This document shows, in pieces, positions 16,928 to 26,122 of a stretch of 64,000 nucleotides of DNA. Position 1 is the stretch's first letter, and each line of letters starts with the position of its first letter. This DNA comes from an uncultured Paludibacter sp. (GTDB lineage: Bacteria; Bacteroidota; Bacteroidia; Bacteroidales; Paludibacteraceae), in assembly GCA_937897985.1 (NCBI GenBank), contig CALCBD010000018.1, positions 272,964 through 336,963 of the forward strand, given 5' to 3'. Position numbers and translations under genes: made by a program. The notes beneath the pieces are model-generated. The model made no database searches. It saw nothing but the letters and a program-made list of their open reading frames with translations, and was not told the origin of the DNA.

Positions 16928-19900
16928 ATGAAAAAGTTGCTTGTATTATTGTCAGTCGTACTTTTTATCACAACGGGAAGCGCTCAAATTCACTTTTCGT
17001 TTTCGCACTTCACGTCCGACAACGGTTTGTCGCAAAACAGTATTACCTCCATGTTCAAGGACAGTAAGGGTTTTCTGTGGATAGGAACACGCGACGGTCT
17101 GAACCGCTTTGATGGTTATAATTTCAGAAATTTCAACTCACAATTCAACAAGAAATTTTCAGGTTCGAGCAATCGTTTTCTTGAAATCAGAGAAGATATA
17201 TTTGGTTTCCTCTGGGTGAAAACCTACGATGAAATTGTTTATCGTTTCGATACCGATACCGAAGAATTCTACAGGTTAAAAGATGAAAACGGAAACGAAA
17301 TCACCGAAAAAATCAGAAGATTTTTTATCCTTCCGTGCGGCGATGTGTGGCTGGCTACTTATAAACATGGTTGTTTCAGAGTGAAATATGATGATCAGTC
17401 AGGACTTACAACCACAAAAAATTACTCATTAAAGTCAAAAAATCTTCCTTCGGACGTGATTGAGAAAGTGGCTTTGGATAAGGCTGCAAATACCTGGATT
17501 CTGACTACCAATGGTCTGGTTTGTATCGACAAAGAGCAGAAACAATCTTTCAAATTTCTCAGACAGGCATTTTACTCATTTAACGAAGATGAAAAAAGAA
17601 TTCTTTTCGGAAGCATTGGTTCGCTTATTCAGTTCGACAAAAAAGCACAGACTTTCAAAAATATAAATCTGAAAATTAATTCTAAAATAATTGATGTACA
17701 AGGGGTTAATTCAAATTTTTATATATTGAATGCCGAAAAGGCAGGTTTCCTGAGTTTTAATTTTTTGAAGAATGAAATTCAGCATTACAGTCTCGGTCAG
17801 TATCCGGAATTAAAAAGCAATGATATCCAGCAGGTCTACATTGACAGAGCCGGTGATGTATGGTTTGGTATCGTTGCCAACGGCGTCGTTAAATTCAATG
17901 TTCAAACCAATAAATTAGAGTATCTGCCTACCGCAAACACACCTGAGCGAACCACCAATCCTAATATACTTTTTGCCGAAGATGGAAAAGATGTATTGTG
18001 GATACAATCTTATTACGGTTCGTTTTCGTGGTACGATCGTAAGTCGAACCGGCTTGTTCCTTTTAACAGCCTTTACAGCAGCGATATCAATACTTTTCTC
18101 CTGTATGGTGTCAATCACGTACTTACCGACGAACAGGACATACTCTGGATAAGTACCAATCGTGGAAACGGAATTTTTAAATGCACTTTTTTACCCGATT
18201 ATTTCGGTCATTATCTGCTCGATAATAAATCGGTGTATAATGTCTCGAACGAGGTAAGAGCGATATTCGAAGACAGATTGAACCGTATCTGGATTGCTAC
18301 CAAGGATGGTCTGGTGCATGTTTACGACGAAAACAAATCGTTTATCGGAAACCTGGATAATTCCGGTCGTATCTCCAAAACAGGGAAAACAGATATTCTC
18401 GTTTATAACTTTTTTCAGGAAAAGAATGGAAATATATGGTTGGCAACCCGGCAAAAAGGCTTGTTCAGGCTGAAACAGGGGGCTAATGCCCTGACTTATA
18501 AAATGGAGAATTTCATGCATTCCGATAACAATAAATATTCACCTGCAAACAATGATTTTTATTCAGTAACTCAGGATAAAACAGGGCGTCTCTGGGCCGG
18601 AAGTTATGGCGCAGGGTTACATCTGATACAGGAGGATAACGGCAATGTGAAGTTTATTCATTCTCTGAACGATTTGAAAAATTATCCTGTTTCAAATTGC
18701 TCTAAAGTGCGTCATTTGTTTGCCGATTCTCATAACCGGTTATGGATTGCTACCACCGAAGGCATTGTTGAATTTAATGCCAACGAAACCAATATCAATA
18801 AAATTAAGTTCATCCATTATCATAATAACCGGAATTCAAGAGAAGGAATTTCAGCTAACGATATTCACTACATTATTGAAGATTCCAACAAAGATATCTG
18901 GATTGCAAGTTTTGGCGGCGGATTGTCGCGTCTTAAAAACAGAGATATTCATGACAATGCTTTTGAATTTGAAAAGTACGAGAGCGAAAATGGCCTGCCA
19001 AACAACATTATTTATACGATTGTCGATGATAAAATTGGAAATTTATGGCTTACTTCTGAAAATTCAATCATTAAGTTTAACAGGAAAACAAAGACAATCG
19101 ATGTTTATGGTAAGGGTAACGAAATTGAAAATGTTGAATTTTCGGAAGCGGCTGCCTGTTTGTTGCATTCGGGAGAAATTTGCGTAGGCTCAAAATCAGG
19201 CTTTTATGCTTTTAATCCTTCCGAAGTGAAACGTAGGGTTATCAACGCACCTATCGTATTTACGGGGCTTAAAGTGCTCAATAAAGATGTGGAAATTACT
19301 CCCGGAACTTTTCTGCCCAAACAAATTGACCGGATGGATAAAATTCAGTTTACACATAAACAAAATGTTTTTTCCATCGAATTTGCAACACTTGATATGC
19401 GTGCTCCCGAAAAAGTCCATTATGCTTATCTGCTCGACGGATTTGATAAAGACTGGAACATGGTAGGCGCTAAGCAAAGTGCTACCTATACATCACTTCC
19501 TCCCGGCGATTATGTTTTCAGAGTAAAATCAACTGATAGTGAGGGAATCTGGCTCAATAATGAACGTCAGATTAAGATTAAAATTCTTCCCTCATTCTGG
19601 CAATCCAATCTTGCCCGAATCTTATATGTGTTATTTCTGATTGGTATTTTCGTGTTGGCATTGTATATTTTTACCACCATATTTAAACTGAAAAACAACA
19701 TCCATATCGAACAGCAGATGGCCGATATGAAATTGCGCTTTTTTACCGATATTTCACACGAACTTCGTACGCCGCTGACACTCATATCTTTACCTACTGA
19801 TAATATTCTGAAGGAAAATATCGACCCCTTTGTGCGCGACCAGATGATGCTGATCCGTAAAAACCTGGATAAAGTGATGTCGCTCATCAATCAGATTCTC

Positions 19901-21301
19901 GATTTCCGAAAGTTACAAAACAACCGGATGCAGCTGAATATCGAAGAAATCAACTTTGGCGAATTTATTGCAAAATCGGGCTGGAACTTCAAAGAGATGG
20001 CGCATGCAAAAAGCTTAAATCTTTATATTGAGAATAATACAGCTGACGCTACAGTCTGGGCCGACCCCGAACGTCTTGAATCCATTATTCAGAATCTGCT
20101 GACAAATGCGATAAAATATACTCCTTCCGGAAAAAATATCTATGTCCGTACCGAATCTGCCGGCGATAAACTGTTGCTTTATGTCATCGACGAAGGAATC
20201 GGTATTCCGCAGGAAAAAATAAATTTTATATTCGAACGCTTTTTCAGTAATACGTCGCTGAAAAGCATAGTTCAGAAAAGTACAGGTATCGGTCTCGATC
20301 TGGTAAAGAAAATGGTGGAACTTCATCATGCCGAAATTCAGGTACAAAGTCAGTTGGGCAATGGTTCCACTTTCTGTGTTAGCTTCAAAACCGGCTTCGA
20401 ACACTTCCGCAATGACATGAATCATCTGATTTTTAACAAAAAGGAAATTGTCGAAGAAATAAAAAATGAAGATACCGGACAAAAGGAATCGCTGCCACCG
20501 GTTGAATTTGAACAACACGAAACTAATAATCCACTGATACTGATTGTTGAAGATAATGATGAATTGCGACACTATTTGTCGGTGAGTCTGAAAAATAATT
20601 ACCGTGTAGCCGAAGCTACCAACGGATTACGTGGCTGGCATAAAATTGAAACAATTTTGCCCGATATCATTATTGCCGATTTGCGAATGCCGGAAATGGA
20701 TGGTATGGAATTAACCAAAAAAGTGCGTGAAGATAACCGTACATCGCATATACCAATTATCCTGCTTACTGCAGTGACCGACATGGAAAGCCGGATGCAG
20801 GGATTGAAAGCCGGTGCTGATGATTATATCACCAAGCCTTTCAATGGTGAATTTTTGCTGACCCGAATCGAAAATTTGTTGGTTCAACGTCGCAAATTAC
20901 AACAATTTTATCGCTCACAACTCGTTTCATCATCAAATGTTGTCACAGCTCCACCCCTTGAAAACAGAAAACAGGACGATAGTTTTATGCGAAAACTATT
21001 GCAGGTGATGAACGATAATATTGAAAATTCCGAACTGAACATCGATATGCTTGCCTCGGAATTCAATATGAGCCGTACCGTGTTTTTCACTAAAATTAAA
21101 AGTCTGACGGGCTTTTCACCTGTCGAATTCATACGTGAAATGAGATTCGAACGAGCCGCCGAATATATGCGTACCACCAATATGTCCATTTCTGAAATTT
21201 CCTATCAGGTGGGTATCGACGATCCGCGTTACTTCAGCCGCTGTTTCAAACAAAAATTTGGTGAAACTCCGTCCGACTATAAGAATAAGTACCAGAATTA
21301 A
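16928..21301 (+). CDS. Hybrid two-component system sensor/regulator (HTCS)
   Basis: 1457 residues containing a whole signalling pathway. A signal peptide leads to periplasmic beta-propeller repeats (~25-720; many WIGT/WIAT/GLWI-type blades), a Y_Y_Y domain (~790-850) and one transmembrane helix (~885-905). The cytoplasmic part has HisKA with DISHELRTP (His944), HATPase_c with QNLLTNAIKYTP and DEGIGIP, a receiver with VEDNDELR and phospho-acceptor Asp1251 (ADLRMPEMDG), and a C-terminal AraC HTH (~1360-1457). In Bacteroidota such proteins bind an oligosaccharide in the periplasm and switch on the neighbouring polysaccharide locus. The linked genes suggest the ligand is a pectin fragment, which is inference from context. 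Confidence 0.95.
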   Translation: MKKLLVLLSVVLFITTGSAQIHFSFSHFTSDNGLSQNSITSMFKDSKGFLWIGTRDGLNRFDGYNFRNFNSQFNKKFSGSSNRFLEIREDIFGFLWVKTYDEIVYRFDTDTEEFYRLKDENGNEITEKIRRFFILPCGDVWLATYKHGCFRVKYDDQSGLTTTKNYSLKSKNLPSDVIEKVALDKAANTWILTTNGLVCIDKEQKQSFKFLRQAFYSFNEDEKRILFGSIGSLIQFDKKAQTFKNINLKINSKIIDVQGVNSNFYILNAEKAGFLSFNFLKNEIQHYSLGQYPELKSNDIQQVYIDRAGDVWFGIVANGVVKFNVQTNKLEYLPTANTPERTTNPNILFAEDGKDVLWIQSYYGSFSWYDRKSNRLVPFNSLYSSDINTFLLYGVNHVLTDEQDILWISTNRGNGIFKCTFLPDYFGHYLLDNKSVYNVSNEVRAIFEDRLNRIWIATKDGLVHVYDENKSFIGNLDNSGRISKTGKTDILVYNFFQEKNGNIWLATRQKGLFRLKQGANALTYKMENFMHSDNNKYSPANNDFYSVTQDKTGRLWAGSYGAGLHLIQEDNGNVKFIHSLNDLKNYPVSNCSKVRHLFADSHNRLWIATTEGIVEFNANETNINKIKFIHYHNNRNSREGISANDIHYIIEDSNKDIWIASFGGGLSRLKNRDIHDNAFEFEKYESENGLPNNIIYTIVDDKIGNLWLTSENSIIKFNRKTKTIDVYGKGNEIENVEFSEAAACLLHSGEICVGSKSGFYAFNPSEVKRRVINAPIVFTGLKVLNKDVEITPGTFLPKQIDRMDKIQFTHKQNVFSIEFATLDMRAPEKVHYAYLLDGFDKDWNMVGAKQSATYTSLPPGDYVFRVKSTDSEGIWLNNERQIKIKILPSFWQSNLARILYVLFLIGIFVLALYIFTTIFKLKNNIHIEQQMADMKLRFFTDISHELRTPLTLISLPTDNILKENIDPFVRDQMMLIRKNLDKVMSLINQILDFRKLQNNRMQLNIEEINFGEFIAKSGWNFKEMAHAKSLNLYIENNTADATVWADPERLESIIQNLLTNAIKYTPSGKNIYVRTESAGDKLLLYVIDEGIGIPQEKINFIFERFFSNTSLKSIVQKSTGIGLDLVKKMVELHHAEIQVQSQLGNGSTFCVSFKTGFEHFRNDMNHLIFNKKEIVEEIKNEDTGQKESLPPVEFEQHETNNPLILIVEDNDELRHYLSVSLKNNYRVAEATNGLRGWHKIETILPDIIIADLRMPEMDGMELTKKVREDNRTSHIPIILLTAVTDMESRMQGLKAGADDYITKPFNGEFLLTRIENLLVQRRKLQQFYRSQLVSSSNVVTAPPLENRKQDDSFMRKLLQVMNDNIENSELNIDMLASEFNMSRTVFFTKIKSLTGFSPVEFIREMRFERAAEYMRTTNMSISEISYQVGIDDPRYFSRCFKQKFGETPSDYKNKYQN

Positions 21302-21369
21302 ATATAGTTCCGGAAATTTAAAAATAGTAAACTAAATGATTATTAATAAGATAAAATTAAATTATTTGT

Positions 21370-22179
21370 ATGAAACAATTTAAAATGAACACAGCCGGAG
21401 TATCGGTTGCCATTCTGTTTTTACTTTCGGCCAGTCTGATTTATGCTCAGAAAAAGGTGACGCTCGACAATTTCTACAACAACGAAATCAGTCCGAAAAC
21501 CAATCTGCCATACCACTATTTGTGGGAAGATAAGGCTTTCAGCGGATTTTCTCAACTCGGCGACATTTTCGTACAAAACGGTGCCGTACTTTCGACTTTG
21601 AAAGAAAAACCTTCGTGTAAAAATCTGAAAGGAACCGATATTTTTATTATTGTGGATCCTGATAATGCTAAAGATGCTTTACATCCGAATTATATGGATA
21701 AAAATACTGCCGGTGCGATTGCAAAATGGGTGAAAAATGGCGGTGTTCTGCTTCTGCTTACCAACGACAGTTCGAACTGCGAACTCGTTAAATTTAATAT
21801 GCTGCCCGAAAAATTCGGAATAAAATACAACAATGACCTGCATCACCCCGAATTAAGAGGTGCCGATAAATCAATCCGTAATTTTCCGAGTTGTGCTTCA
21901 GCCAATCTCCCTGATCATCCGCTTTTCAAAGGTGTAAATAAAATCTTCATTAAAGAAATTTCGTCGATAAGCTGTACGAAACCTGCTCAACCGGTATTAA
22001 GCGAAAATGGATATGTTTTTATGGCTGAAGCAACTTATGGGAAAGGATATGTTCTGGCTGTTGGAGATCCCTGGCTTTACAACGAATATATCGATCACGC
22101 GCTGTTACCTGCTGATTTTCAAAACAAAACAGCTGCTGAAAATCTGGTGAAATTACTGCTCTCCAAAACACATAAATAA
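21370..22179 (+). CDS. Secreted stand-alone domain resembling the C-terminus of rhamnogalacturonyl hydrolases
   Basis: 269 residues with a signal peptide ending near LIYAQ. The sequence from VTLDNFYNNEIS through DIFIIVDPDNAK, WVKNGGVLLLLTND and VGDPWLYNEYID resembles the glutamine-amidotransferase-like module that I recall as the C-terminal half of Bacteroidota GH88/GH105 unsaturated rhamnogalacturonyl hydrolases. The GH105 barrel itself is absent. A helper role in unsaturated pectin-fragment turnover is plausible, but no catalytic residue can be named. It follows the hybrid sensor by 68 bases and ends before two hairpins. Confidence 0.65.
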   Translation: MKQFKMNTAGVSVAILFLLSASLIYAQKKVTLDNFYNNEISPKTNLPYHYLWEDKAFSGFSQLGDIFVQNGAVLSTLKEKPSCKNLKGTDIFIIVDPDNAKDALHPNYMDKNTAGAIAKWVKNGGVLLLLTNDSSNCELVKFNMLPEKFGIKYNNDLHHPELRGADKSIRNFPSCASANLPDHPLFKGVNKIFIKEISSISCTKPAQPVLSENGYVFMAEATYGKGYVLAVGDPWLYNEYIDHALLPADFQNKTAAENLVKLLLSKTHK

Positions 22180-22189
22180 TTAATGGAAT

Positions 22190-22229
22190 CTGTTATTCTG
22201 AATTCAATCAGAAATTTGCCGAATAACAG
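22190..22229 (+). terminator. Candidate hairpin after the GH105-tail-like gene
   Basis: A 9-bp inverted repeat CTGTTATTC (22190-22198) / GAATAACAG (22221-22229) with a 22-base loop. A T-rich stretch follows but no clean U-tract, so it is weaker than the next hairpin. Confidence 0.35.
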
Positions 22230-22279
22230 TTATTCTTAATAAAACGGAAAATTGTACTGATAATGTTTTAAATTTTTTG

Positions 22280-22318
22280 TCAGGAAAGATCCCTTAGGAG
22301 CTTTCCTGATTTTTTTTT
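22280..22318 (+). terminator. Rho-independent terminator
   Basis: A 9-bp stem TCAGGAAAG (22280-22288) / CTTTCCTGA (22301-22309) with a 12-base loop, followed by a run of nine T. This is a strong terminator for transcription coming from the hybrid sensor/GH105-tail side. The ~370 bases from here to 22694 hold no gene that I can see. Confidence 0.85.
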
Positions 22319-22693
22319 CTCTGAATCGGTCAGTTTGAACAACATAAAGATGTTTAAGAATTGAATTCAACTGCAAAAATTTGATGTAGTAAAAAGTGCA
22401 GTGTAAGTGTAATAAAAAATACGATAAATAGTGCATGAATTAAATTATGTTTTACGGCTATTTGTAGTAAAGCCGGAAAAGGATTCGAAAGTTTCAGGAT
22501 TTTACTGTTAATTTGAAGGTCGGTTAAAAAAAATAACAGAAAAAATTTGGATTTATAAGAAAAATGTTTATGTTTGAAGTTCAGATTCTGATTTATAACA
22601 GATTAATTGCTACAGGCAGTAGTTGTATTTGCTACTTGTATTTACGGCATAGTTGTTATGTTAATTTATAGTTTATCAGAAAATTTGGATATT

Positions 22694-23467
22694 ATGAAAA
22701 AGCTAGTGTTTTTATTGCTGGGAGTAATGATTGCTGTCAATCTCGTTGCTCAGAAAGCAAGCTCAAACCAATACGAAGTTGAATCGGGCGATAGTCCGGA
22801 AATTATTGCCAACCCCGAATGTCGGTCTTCATTTGTTGATACTTCAAATGTTAAATTAATCAACAAAATTCAATCAGAAAAAGATCTCCCGGCTGAAAAA
22901 ATTTCATCTTTAAACAAACAGGAAAAAACTGATATTGAAGATATTAGTAAAAAAAATAATATTTTCATTCCGATGAATATCAGGAATGAAAATATTGTAA
23001 GTGAAGCAGAATATCAGATCAGAGATTATTTAAACAATGTTGAAAAGATAGAATTGAATGTCAGGACAGAACAAAACCGGCTTGCCAGAAAAATGAAAGC
23101 TGACAGATGGAAAATAGTAGGGCTTTATTCGACGGCAATTATACTCAACGGTATCGGAGATGGACTGAACAACACAAATTCCAAAACAATCGGACACTTT
23201 GTTAATGCTGCTTCGGTAGCAGTGTTATTATCAACACCTTTCTTTATCGATTATGATAAATCGAAATGGTACTGGTATTTGCTTACTTATGCTTCATTAA
23301 GGCTCTCACTCTTAGATGTTACTTATAATGTAACTACAAGACAACCAATTAATTTTATCGGATCAACAGCAATTACCGACAAGATTTACAAAAAGTTAGA
23401 CATTTATAATGCTTCTAAAACAATGGGACTTGTAGTCGGTTTCACTATTCCGTTCGGGATTCTTTAA
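22694..23467 (+). CDS. Membrane/secreted protein of unknown function
   Basis: 257 residues from the ATG at 22694, chosen because it begins a classical signal sequence (MKKLVFLLLGVMIAVNLVAQ); an upstream in-frame extension would bury it. A polar, charged, Lys/Glu/Asn-rich segment (~20-125) has possible coiled-coil character and is followed by three or four hydrophobic stretches: GLYSTAIILNGIGDGL, AASVAVLLSTPFFI, WYWYLLTYASLRLSLLD and the C-terminal GLVVGFTIPFGI. I do not recognise a family. The C-terminal half could sit in the inner membrane. It lies between the hybrid sensor block and the CE12/GH43 gene, but nothing links it to pectin use. Confidence 0.6.
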   Translation: MKKLVFLLLGVMIAVNLVAQKASSNQYEVESGDSPEIIANPECRSSFVDTSNVKLINKIQSEKDLPAEKISSLNKQEKTDIEDISKKNNIFIPMNIRNENIVSEAEYQIRDYLNNVEKIELNVRTEQNRLARKMKADRWKIVGLYSTAIILNGIGDGLNNTNSKTIGHFVNAASVAVLLSTPFFIDYDKSKWYWYLLTYASLRLSLLDVTYNVTTRQPINFIGSTAITDKIYKKLDIYNASKTMGLVVGFTIPFGIL

Positions 23468-23561
23468 CCGTCATATTGTATGGTAAATGTCCTGAAAAAT
23501 TACAATTCTGAATTTTTAAAAATCAGCAGATATTCAGCCAGGTACTGAATATCCGTCTGTC

Positions 23562-25949
23562 TTATTTTTCGACCCTGAACCAGTCGAAATCTGCATATCC
23601 TGAATCGTTCAGAGAGCGGGGACGCTGACAGAATATACCGGCTTTAGCTCCGATCCATTTTCCTTCATAAGCTTTAAAATTCTCATCTATTACAACGTAG
23701 TTTTTATCATCAATACTATAACTGAACCTGCAATTGGCTTTAGGTTCAAGTATATTTTCTTTGTTTAATATTTTGGTTTGTCTGACTTCGACCCTGAAAC
23801 AGACAGTATTTTGTTGGATAGGAATTGATCTGACGAGTGTCTCAGGATTTCCATCCGGTGCATTTTTGCAGTTTACATAATTTATACTCAAACCATTATC
23901 GGTGCTATCGATAGTAATTGCAGCATAATCCTGCCCCATAATAATCAAACCTGCCCGTTCACCTTTTCTGAAGGGCCTGAAAGTGAGTTTGGCAGTAGCC
24001 CTGAAATCGGGAGCCGGAAATTTTTGTAAAAGCAGGGCCGGAGCGTCCCATAGATTTTTAGCCGCACCAATCGTTTCCCAGGCAAATAATCGCAAATATC
24101 CTTTTTCGCCGGCAGGAAAATACCAAAGCGGATTGCTGTTGGCCTGCCACTGCCACTGCAGTCCGGGTGTTGATGCATTAAATTCATCACTTTCCACCGG
24201 TGTTGCTATAGGATAGTTTTTACCAACATTCGGTTTTTTATAGGTTTCGACAGGTGAACCACACCCATCCCCATCTTTATCTTCGCCTATTACAGGCCAG
24301 TCATTGACCCATTTCACAGGTTCAAGTAATACAGCCCGGCCATAAGCATACAAATCCTGAAAATGAATAAACCAGTCTTCTTTTCCATCAGGAGTGTCGA
24401 TCCATGCACCCTGATGAGGACCGTTGATTTTAGTGTTGCCTTGTGCCATTACTATTTTTTCTTCGTAGGGACCATAAATTTTTGTCGATCGCAGGGCAAG
24501 TTGCCAGCCCGGTTTTACGCCACCTGCAGGTGAAAAGATATAATAGTAACCGTTTCGTTTATACATTTTTGGTCCTTCAATAGTTGACTGATCGGGATGT
24601 CCGTCGAAAACCAAACGATCGTCGGTAATTGCCTGTTTTCCGTCAGGAGTCATTTCGAAAATACTGAGAACACTCTTCATCCCTGCTCTGCTTCCGGCAA
24701 AACCATGAACAAGATATGCCCGGCCATCCTCGTCCCAGAACGGACACGGGTCAATTAATCCTTTACCTGACCTGATTTTGATTAACGGTGACCATGTATC
24801 TGTTATTTTCCGGGCTTTGGTCATGTATATTCCTTCATCCGGATCGCTGAAATAAATATAAAACTCGTTGTTGTGAAAACGAATGGAAGGAGCCCATACA
24901 CCATTACCATGCTGCATATTGTTGAAACGTGCTTCCGGAACCATGTTTTTTAGTGCATAGGATACTAAAGTCCAGTTGACCAGGTCGTTTGAGTGCAATA
25001 GAGGTAAACCGGGTATATTGGCAAACGAGGATGCAACCATGTAATAGTCATTACCAACCCTGCAAACATCAGGGTCGGAATAATCGGCATAAAGAACAGG
25101 ATTTTTATAATTGCCTTTTCCTGAGTCCGAAACCCAAACCTGAGAAACATAAGGTTTTATGTTTTCCTTCAATTCTTTGGTGAGTGGTGTTACTTTCAGC
25201 GCTTTCAGACCATCTGTAAAGAAACCGGCAACAATACGGGCTCCTTTTTCGTTGAAGTGAGTATTGTCGTCCAATCCTTTAGGATAGAGTTTGCTTACTC
25301 CGGGAGCAAATTTATGAAAATACTGTTTCGATTTTTCAATACCTTCGGAAGCTAACCAATCGGAAGTTTGTTTTTGCATATCAATCAGCAATACTTTTTT
25401 TTCTTTAGCTACTTCGCGCACTATGCCGGGGTAAACGCCGTGAGTGTCGGTTAATTTGCCCTCATTATCAAATTTTCTCCGGGCTACTGAGGTACATAAT
25501 ATCGGTATTCCTCCTTTCGCCAAAACATCATCCACGAATCGGGTAATATTGGTTTTATATTGTTCCGGTGTTGAATAGCGTTCTTTTTTTTCAACAGAGC
25601 TGTCATTGTGTCCGAACTGAATGACTACATAATCGCCTTTCTGTACATCTCTGATTGTTTTATCCCACAGCCCTTCGGAGATGAAAGTTTTTGTACTTCT
25701 TCCGTTCTGAGCTAAGTTTTTAATAATCACCCTGTCGTTGAAATACTCCGGTAATAATTGTCCCCAGCCGCGTTCGAGAAAAATCTCCTGTGAAATTTCT
25801 CCTGTCAGCGAATCGGTATAATTTTTATAAAACACTTTATCTGCCATTGTGCTGTCGCCTGCCATAAAAATATGCACAGGTCGGGTTGTGGATGAAAGAA
25901 AAAGTACAGTACAGGAAACAATTGTAATTAATTTGAATAGTCTTTTCAT
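23562..25949 (-). CDS. Fused SGNH/CE12-like acetylesterase and GH43 glycosidase
   Basis: 795 residues after a signal peptide. Residues ~24-255 form an SGNH hydrolase of the rhamnogalacturonan acetylesterase (CE12) type: MAGDSTMAD (nucleophile Ser33), QFGHNDSS and DDNTHFNEKGA with the Asp/His pair. Residues ~275-575 are a five-bladed GH43 domain with three expected acids: SDPDVCRVGNDYYM, DPCPFWDEDG and TIEGPKMYKRNGYYYI. The final ~200 residues form a beta-sandwich typical of GH43 C-terminal modules (LTFRPFRKGERAGLIIMG). Known families suggest removal of acetyl groups from rhamnogalacturonan I and cleavage of arabinan/galactan-type side chains; exact specificity is inferred. It has its own promoter and follows a terminator after susD. 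Confidence 0.9.
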   Translation of the reverse strand: MKRLFKLITIVSCTVLFLSSTTRPVHIFMAGDSTMADKVFYKNYTDSLTGEISQEIFLERGWGQLLPEYFNDRVIIKNLAQNGRSTKTFISEGLWDKTIRDVQKGDYVVIQFGHNDSSVEKKERYSTPEQYKTNITRFVDDVLAKGGIPILCTSVARRKFDNEGKLTDTHGVYPGIVREVAKEKKVLLIDMQKQTSDWLASEGIEKSKQYFHKFAPGVSKLYPKGLDDNTHFNEKGARIVAGFFTDGLKALKVTPLTKELKENIKPYVSQVWVSDSGKGNYKNPVLYADYSDPDVCRVGNDYYMVASSFANIPGLPLLHSNDLVNWTLVSYALKNMVPEARFNNMQHGNGVWAPSIRFHNNEFYIYFSDPDEGIYMTKARKITDTWSPLIKIRSGKGLIDPCPFWDEDGRAYLVHGFAGSRAGMKSVLSIFEMTPDGKQAITDDRLVFDGHPDQSTIEGPKMYKRNGYYYIFSPAGGVKPGWQLALRSTKIYGPYEEKIVMAQGNTKINGPHQGAWIDTPDGKEDWFIHFQDLYAYGRAVLLEPVKWVNDWPVIGEDKDGDGCGSPVETYKKPNVGKNYPIATPVESDEFNASTPGLQWQWQANSNPLWYFPAGEKGYLRLFAWETIGAAKNLWDAPALLLQKFPAPDFRATAKLTFRPFRKGERAGLIIMGQDYAAITIDSTDNGLSINYVNCKNAPDGNPETLVRSIPIQQNTVCFRVEVRQTKILNKENILEPKANCRFSYSIDDKNYVVIDENFKAYEGKWIGAKAGIFCQRPRSLNDSGYADFDWFRVEK

Positions 25950-25978
25950 TGAGTCTGATGATTTTTTTAATGATTGTA

Positions 25979-25986
25979 CAAATATA
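25979..25986 (-). promoter_or_regulatory. -7 promoter element for the esterase/GH43 gene
   Basis: TATATTTG on the minus strand, about 30 bases upstream of the start at 25949, matches TAnnTTTG. It directly follows the T-rich tail of the upstream terminator, so the gene can be transcribed apart from susCD. Confidence 0.55.
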
Positions 25987-26034
25987 GGAAAAAAATAAAA
26001 AAATCAGGGCAGAAATTTGAAATTCCTGCCCTGA
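25987..26034 (-). terminator. Rho-independent terminator after susD
   Basis: A 9-bp stem (26004-26012 with 26026-26034, core CAGGGCAG/CTGCCCTG) and a 13-base loop. On the minus strand it is followed by a long T-rich run (26003 down to 25987). Confidence 0.85.
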
Positions 26035-26122
26035 AATGTCATTTGATTGTAATTGAATTATTCGCGAAAACTCAGGTACATAAACTGATTTTCCTATTTT
26101 TATTCAATAAATTTACCACTGT

